A stretch of DNA of 38,221 nucleotides. Origin: an uncultured bacterium. GTDB lineage: Bacteria; Verrucomicrobiota; Verrucomicrobiia; Verrucomicrobiales; V1-33. The position numbers and the translations under genes are program-made. The stretch lies in assembly GCA_903936775.1 (NCBI GenBank), contig CAIZWU010000366.1, positions 1 to 38,221 on the forward strand. Reading direction: 5' to 3'. Shown here piece by piece: positions 34,768 to 38,221 of this stretch. Below the pieces are notes generated by a model. The model was not told the origin of the DNA and did not search any database. It was given only the letters and a program-made list of their open reading frames with translations. Position 1 is the first letter of the stretch. Each line of letters begins with the position of its first letter.

Positions 34768-36756
34768 ATGATCCGCGTTTCCCTTTCTCTCTTCCTGCGT
34801 GCCGCCTGCCTCGGCGCCGCCGCTCTCTGTTTCGCGGATCCGGCCTCCGCCCAACTGGCCCGCAAGGAACAAAACCTCGCCAATGATCCCGCCTGGATCA
34901 AAAAGACGGCTTTGGAAATCGATAAACGCCTCGCGGGTGGTTTTGCCAAACAAGCAGTCAAGCCCCTGCCTGCGGCCGACGACGCCCGCTGGATGCGCCG
35001 CTTCTACCTCGATGCGATCGGCCGGATTCCCACCTATGAGGAGGCCAAGGCCTTTTTGGATGATTCCAGCGCCGGCAAACGTGAAAAACTGGTGGACCAG
35101 TTGTTGGCTTCCGAAGGCTACACGGGCCACATGTATAACTACTTTTGCGACCTCCTGCGGGCCACCAGCAACTTGGGAACCGACGGAACGCGGAGCGGCG
35201 TTCCTTACCTCCGCTGGATCCGGGAAAGCGTGGCCACCAACAAACCCTTCGACAAATTCACCTACGAACTCCTCACCACCAACGGAGGGGGCTGGGAGCC
35301 CGGCAAGGGAGCCGTCGGTTACTTCGAGCGCGATCGCGGCATGCCGCTCGATAACATGGCGAATACGACCCGCATTTTCCTCGGCACCCACATCGAATGT
35401 GCGCAGTGCCACGACCATCCCTACGATAAATGGAAGCAGCTCGATTTCTATGAAATGTCCGCCTTCACCCACGGGCTGAAGACCGGTGACCGCGGGGCAA
35501 ACGCCAAATACGCCAACGAAAAATACAACGGCCGGTCCGCCGAGGAAGACCGTTCCCGCCGCGATCTTTACCGCTGGCTCCATGACAACATTTATGACTT
35601 TGGCGTCAGCGGCAATGGGGATGGCCAAATCACCTTGCCGATGGACTTCAATGGCAAGGGTGGCAAACCTGACGAGGTGGTCAAGGCCCGCTCCGTCTTC
35701 CCTGGCGCCTCCAGTGGCCGCCGCGAAGGCGACGACGCCCGGGGTAAATTCGCCAAGTGGATGACCGACCCGTCCAATCCCCGTTTCACCATGCTGATCT
35801 CCAATCGCCTATGGAAGAAGGTCATGGGGATCGGCCTCTTTGAGCCCGTCGACAAATACGTCGAGCCCAACAAGGAAAACCCCACCGGCACGGTGATCAG
35901 CAATCCCGAAGTCCTCGCCTACCTGCAGCAGGTGATGAAGGATCTGAATTACGATCTCAAAGCCTTCCAAAAAGTCCTCTTCAACACCCGCGGTTATGCG
36001 CTGGGGACCAATCCCTCCGCCGTCGACGCCCGCCAACCCTACGCCTTCCAGGGGCGAGCGGTCCGCCGTATGTCCGCCGAGCAGGTCTGGGATTCCATGG
36101 CCACCCTTGTGGTGCCGGATCTGGACTACCGCAAAGGCTCAGCCCTCGAACCCACCGCCAACGTCTATGGCCGCAATCTGGGCCAGAATGCCTATGAAAT
36201 TTGGAAAGAACTGGGCAATGCCGACATCAAGGCCATGAACGCCTGGGTGGAACGCGTTTCCAAGGAAATCGGTTCCGGCAAAGGTAAAAAAGACGCCGCC
36301 ATGATGGACACCTCCATGATGACCGAAGGAGACGCCAAATCTTCCACCCTAAGCGACCCCGCCAAGTGGGCCGGATACAGCAAGGACCTCCTCCGTGCCG
36401 CTGAATTACGTTCCCCCACCCCGCCCGAACATTTCCTCAGGAAATTCGGCCAGAGCAGCCGCGAAGTCATCGAAGGAGCCTCCTCCGATTCCGACGTCAC
36501 CCAGGTGCTCTCCCTCATCAACGGTCATGTGGAAAAGAATATCGTTGGTGACTCCAAGGCGATTGTCTACAAGGCGATCGACAATGCTTCCAGCCCGGAA
36601 GAAAAAGTCAAAGCCGCCTTCCTCACCATCCTCAGCCGCAACCCCACACCGGCTGAAATCGACCTCATGCTCCCAGAAGCCAAAAAGGGGCGCGATGGTA
36701 TTAAGAACATGATTTACGCCCTGCTCAACTCCAACGAATTCATCTTTATCCTCTGA
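34768..36756 (+). CDS. Secreted DUF1549/DUF1553 protein
   Basis: 662 residues with a signal peptide (about 1-29, ending PASAQ). The DUF1549 region (about 45-245) includes ARWMRRFYLDAIGRIPTYEEAKAFL and the ECAQCHDHPYDKW segment, where C211-x-x-C214-H215 matches a c-type haem attachment motif. The DUF1553 region (about 330-650) has ISNRLWKKVMGIGLFEP, VRRMSAEQVWDSM and a C-terminal RNPTPAEIDLM ... LLNSNEFIFI. Such proteins are very common in Planctomycetes and Verrucomicrobia and are nearly always followed by a DUF1501 gene, as here (36-bp gap). The function of the pair is not established; links to polysaccharide use have been suggested from gene neighbourhoods. There is no N-terminal cytochrome domain in this copy. 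Confidence 0.92.
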   Translation: MIRVSLSLFLRAACLGAAALCFADPASAQLARKEQNLANDPAWIKKTALEIDKRLAGGFAKQAVKPLPAADDARWMRRFYLDAIGRIPTYEEAKAFLDDSSAGKREKLVDQLLASEGYTGHMYNYFCDLLRATSNLGTDGTRSGVPYLRWIRESVATNKPFDKFTYELLTTNGGGWEPGKGAVGYFERDRGMPLDNMANTTRIFLGTHIECAQCHDHPYDKWKQLDFYEMSAFTHGLKTGDRGANAKYANEKYNGRSAEEDRSRRDLYRWLHDNIYDFGVSGNGDGQITLPMDFNGKGGKPDEVVKARSVFPGASSGRREGDDARGKFAKWMTDPSNPRFTMLISNRLWKKVMGIGLFEPVDKYVEPNKENPTGTVISNPEVLAYLQQVMKDLNYDLKAFQKVLFNTRGYALGTNPSAVDARQPYAFQGRAVRRMSAEQVWDSMATLVVPDLDYRKGSALEPTANVYGRNLGQNAYEIWKELGNADIKAMNAWVERVSKEIGSGKGKKDAAMMDTSMMTEGDAKSSTLSDPAKWAGYSKDLLRAAELRSPTPPEHFLRKFGQSSREVIEGASSDSDVTQVLSLINGHVEKNIVGDSKAIVYKAIDNASSPEEKVKAAFLTILSRNPTPAEIDLMLPEAKKGRDGIKNMIYALLNSNEFIFIL

Positions 36757-36792
36757 GCCGCCGACGTCCCACCCCTTTAACCTGACACAATT

Positions 36793-38088
36793 ATGAGATT
36801 TAACAGCGCCGACGAATTCACCCGCCGCGAACTGATGATCAAGATGGCGAAATCAGCCTTCGGCATCTCCCTCGCCCCCATGCTCGGCAACTCCGTGGCC
36901 AACGCCGCCGACTTCGTGCCCAACCGCCCCAAAGCCGCCAAGAGTGTCATCTTCCTCATGATGTCCGGAGGCATGAGCCATCTCGACACCTGGGACGTCA
37001 AACCCGGCAATGACAAGGTGATGGGGGACACCAAGATCATTGATACCAGCGTCACCGGCATCAAGCTCTCCGAAAACCTCCCGAAAACTGCCAAACAGAT
37101 GCACCACATGGTGCTCATGAATGGCATGAGCACGACCCAGGGAGCCCATGAGCAGGGTCAATACCTCATGCAGCGCAGCTACACCATGCGCGGCACGATT
37201 GTCCACCCTGCCATCGGCTCATGGGTCACCCGCCTCGCCGGCGAAAGGAATACCAACATCCCTTCCTTCGTTTCTGTCAGCGGAGACCCCGCTCTCGTAA
37301 ACGGCGGCTTCATGGGGGCCAAATACGCCGGGGTTCCGATCGGCGATCCCAACTCCGGTCTGCAGGACAGCATTATGCCGGGCTCCATTTCAGAAGAAGA
37401 TTTCAACAAGCGCCTCAAGCTCGCGGACTCCCTCAACAAGCAATTCCATACCGTCGTCAACAGCCCCGCCATCCGGGACCACGAAGGCCTCTACACCGAC
37501 GCGCTGCGCATCATGCGCTGTGAGGATCTCAAGGCCTTCGACCTCGGCAAGGAACCCACCGAAGTCAAAGACGCCTACGGCCCGAGCCGGTTCGCCCAGG
37601 GCTGCCTGCTGGCCCGCCGGCTGGTGGAACACGGCGTGCGCTTCATCCAGGTCACTCACGGCGGCTGGGACACGCACTACGACAACTTCACCGCCGTCCC
37701 TGCCCGGTGCAAAGACCTCGACGACGGTCTCAGCGCCCTGCTCGCGGACCTCAACCGCCGCGGCCTCCTCGACGAGACGCTCGTGGTCGTCGCCACTGAA
37801 TTTGGCCGCACCCCGGAAATCATCACGGAGCACCAGGACGGCCGCGATCACTACCCGAAAGCCTTTTCCTGCGTTCTCGCCGGCGGGGGCATCAAAGCGG
37901 GCCAGACCTATGGTAAAACCGATCCCAACGGCTCCAAGGTCATCGAAAATCTGACTACCCCTCAGGACTTCAACGCCACCATCGGCCATGCCCTCGGTCT
38001 CGCGGTCGACCAAGTCGTCATTTCCCCGAGCGGCCGGCCCTTCACTGTGGCTGATAAAGGCAAACCCATCACCAGCCTCTTCGCTTGA
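36793..38088 (+). CDS. DUF1501 protein (sulfatase-fold-like, TAT-exported)
   Basis: 431 residues. The N-terminus has a twin-arginine-like signal (FTRRELMIKMAKSAFGISLAPML). The DUF1501 body starts AKSVIFLMMSGGMSHLDTWDVKPG and has QGAHEQGQYLMQ, THGGWDTHYDNF and VVATEFGRTPEI, matching the metal-binding layout of the alkaline-phosphatase/sulfatase superfamily. It is the usual partner of the DUF1549 protein directly upstream. No substrate is known. A strong terminator follows. Confidence 0.93.
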   Translation: MRFNSADEFTRRELMIKMAKSAFGISLAPMLGNSVANAADFVPNRPKAAKSVIFLMMSGGMSHLDTWDVKPGNDKVMGDTKIIDTSVTGIKLSENLPKTAKQMHHMVLMNGMSTTQGAHEQGQYLMQRSYTMRGTIVHPAIGSWVTRLAGERNTNIPSFVSVSGDPALVNGGFMGAKYAGVPIGDPNSGLQDSIMPGSISEEDFNKRLKLADSLNKQFHTVVNSPAIRDHEGLYTDALRIMRCEDLKAFDLGKEPTEVKDAYGPSRFAQGCLLARRLVEHGVRFIQVTHGGWDTHYDNFTAVPARCKDLDDGLSALLADLNRRGLLDETLVVVATEFGRTPEIITEHQDGRDHYPKAFSCVLAGGGIKAGQTYGKTDPNGSKVIENLTTPQDFNATIGHALGLAVDQVVISPSGRPFTVADKGKPITSLFA

Positions 38089-38124
38089 TCGCGCGGCGCG
38101 CCTTCCCGCCGCCTTGCATTTCCG

Positions 38125-38168
38125 ATAGGCCCCATCCGTCCCGTAGGCCGTATGGGGCCTATTTCTTT
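38125..38168 (+). terminator. Intrinsic terminator after the DUF1549-DUF1501 operon
   Basis: Perfect 11-bp stem ATAGGCCCCAT / ATGGGGCCTAT (38125-38135 with 38152-38162), a 16-base loop, and then TTCTTT. Confidence 0.85.
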
Positions 38169-38177
38169 CCCTCCGCT

Positions 38178-38221
38178 ATGAAGCTCACCCTTTCTGCCCT
38201 CCTCCTGCTCGCCGTCCTCCC
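38178..38221 (+). CDS. Start of a secreted protein gene (partial)
   Basis: An ATG is followed by a typical signal-peptide opening, MKLTLSALLLLAVL, running off the window. It begins 15 bases after the preceding terminator stem, which is close for an independent promoter, so it may be read through from upstream. Function unknown. Confidence 0.5.
   Translation, partial: MKLTLSALLLLAVL

Overview
The window is about 38 kb of GC-rich bacterial DNA. Its gene content fits Verrucomicrobiota, probably class Verrucomicrobiae; this is an inference from several markers together. They are a DUF1549/DUF1501 gene pair, an iduronate-2-sulfatase-like sulfatase, a large lamin-tail/CotH secreted protein, a PEP-CTERM protein, secreted proteins built from 'NPSFE' modules, and a XylR-type AraC regulator. 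Almost no start codon is preceded by a Shine-Dalgarno sequence.

Layout. 1-840: end of an ABC importer operon. 904-4152 (-): leucyl-tRNA synthetase carrying a complete in-frame REP-associated tyrosine transposase (RAYT) domain, bounded by inverted GTAG-hairpin repeats. 4254-7052 (+): a hypothetical protein, rlmN, and a membrane-anchored LTxxQ-like protein. 7185-15745: secreted proteins, namely two divergent genes sharing NPSFE modules and a giant CotH protein. 15821-18052 (-): sulfatase and Rieske protein. 18125-24903 (-): a beta-barrel outer-membrane protein followed by urtABCDE (urea ABC transporter). 25564-27411 (-): glnK-amtB. 27710-31318: Gfo/Idh/MocA oxidoreductase, XylR-like regulator and a divergent KDG-type sugar kinase. 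31654-34426 (-): glycine-rich RRM protein and a two-component system. 34768-38221 (+): DUF1549/DUF1553 and DUF1501 proteins and the start of a further secreted protein.

How the genes work together. The middle of the window is a nitrogen-scavenging block. glnK-amtB (PII protein and ammonium channel) has a perfect-consensus sigma-54 promoter. The porin-urtABCDE operon has a second sigma-54 promoter with one mismatch. The two units are therefore probably induced together under nitrogen limitation, with the beta-barrel protein as the outer-membrane route for urea or related amides. The oxidoreductase, XylR regulator and KDG-like kinase form a plausible sugar or sugar-acid catabolic unit. The sulfatase and cell-surface proteins fit a polysaccharide-degrading lifestyle.

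The most unusual object is leuS. A RAYT domain of about 221 codons, with its HUH motif and candidate catalytic tyrosine intact, sits in the loop joining the CP1 editing domain back to the catalytic core. Its boundary DNA is at once a REP-like transposase recognition structure and protein-coding sequence. Removing it leaves 861 residues, the normal length of a bacterial LeuRS.
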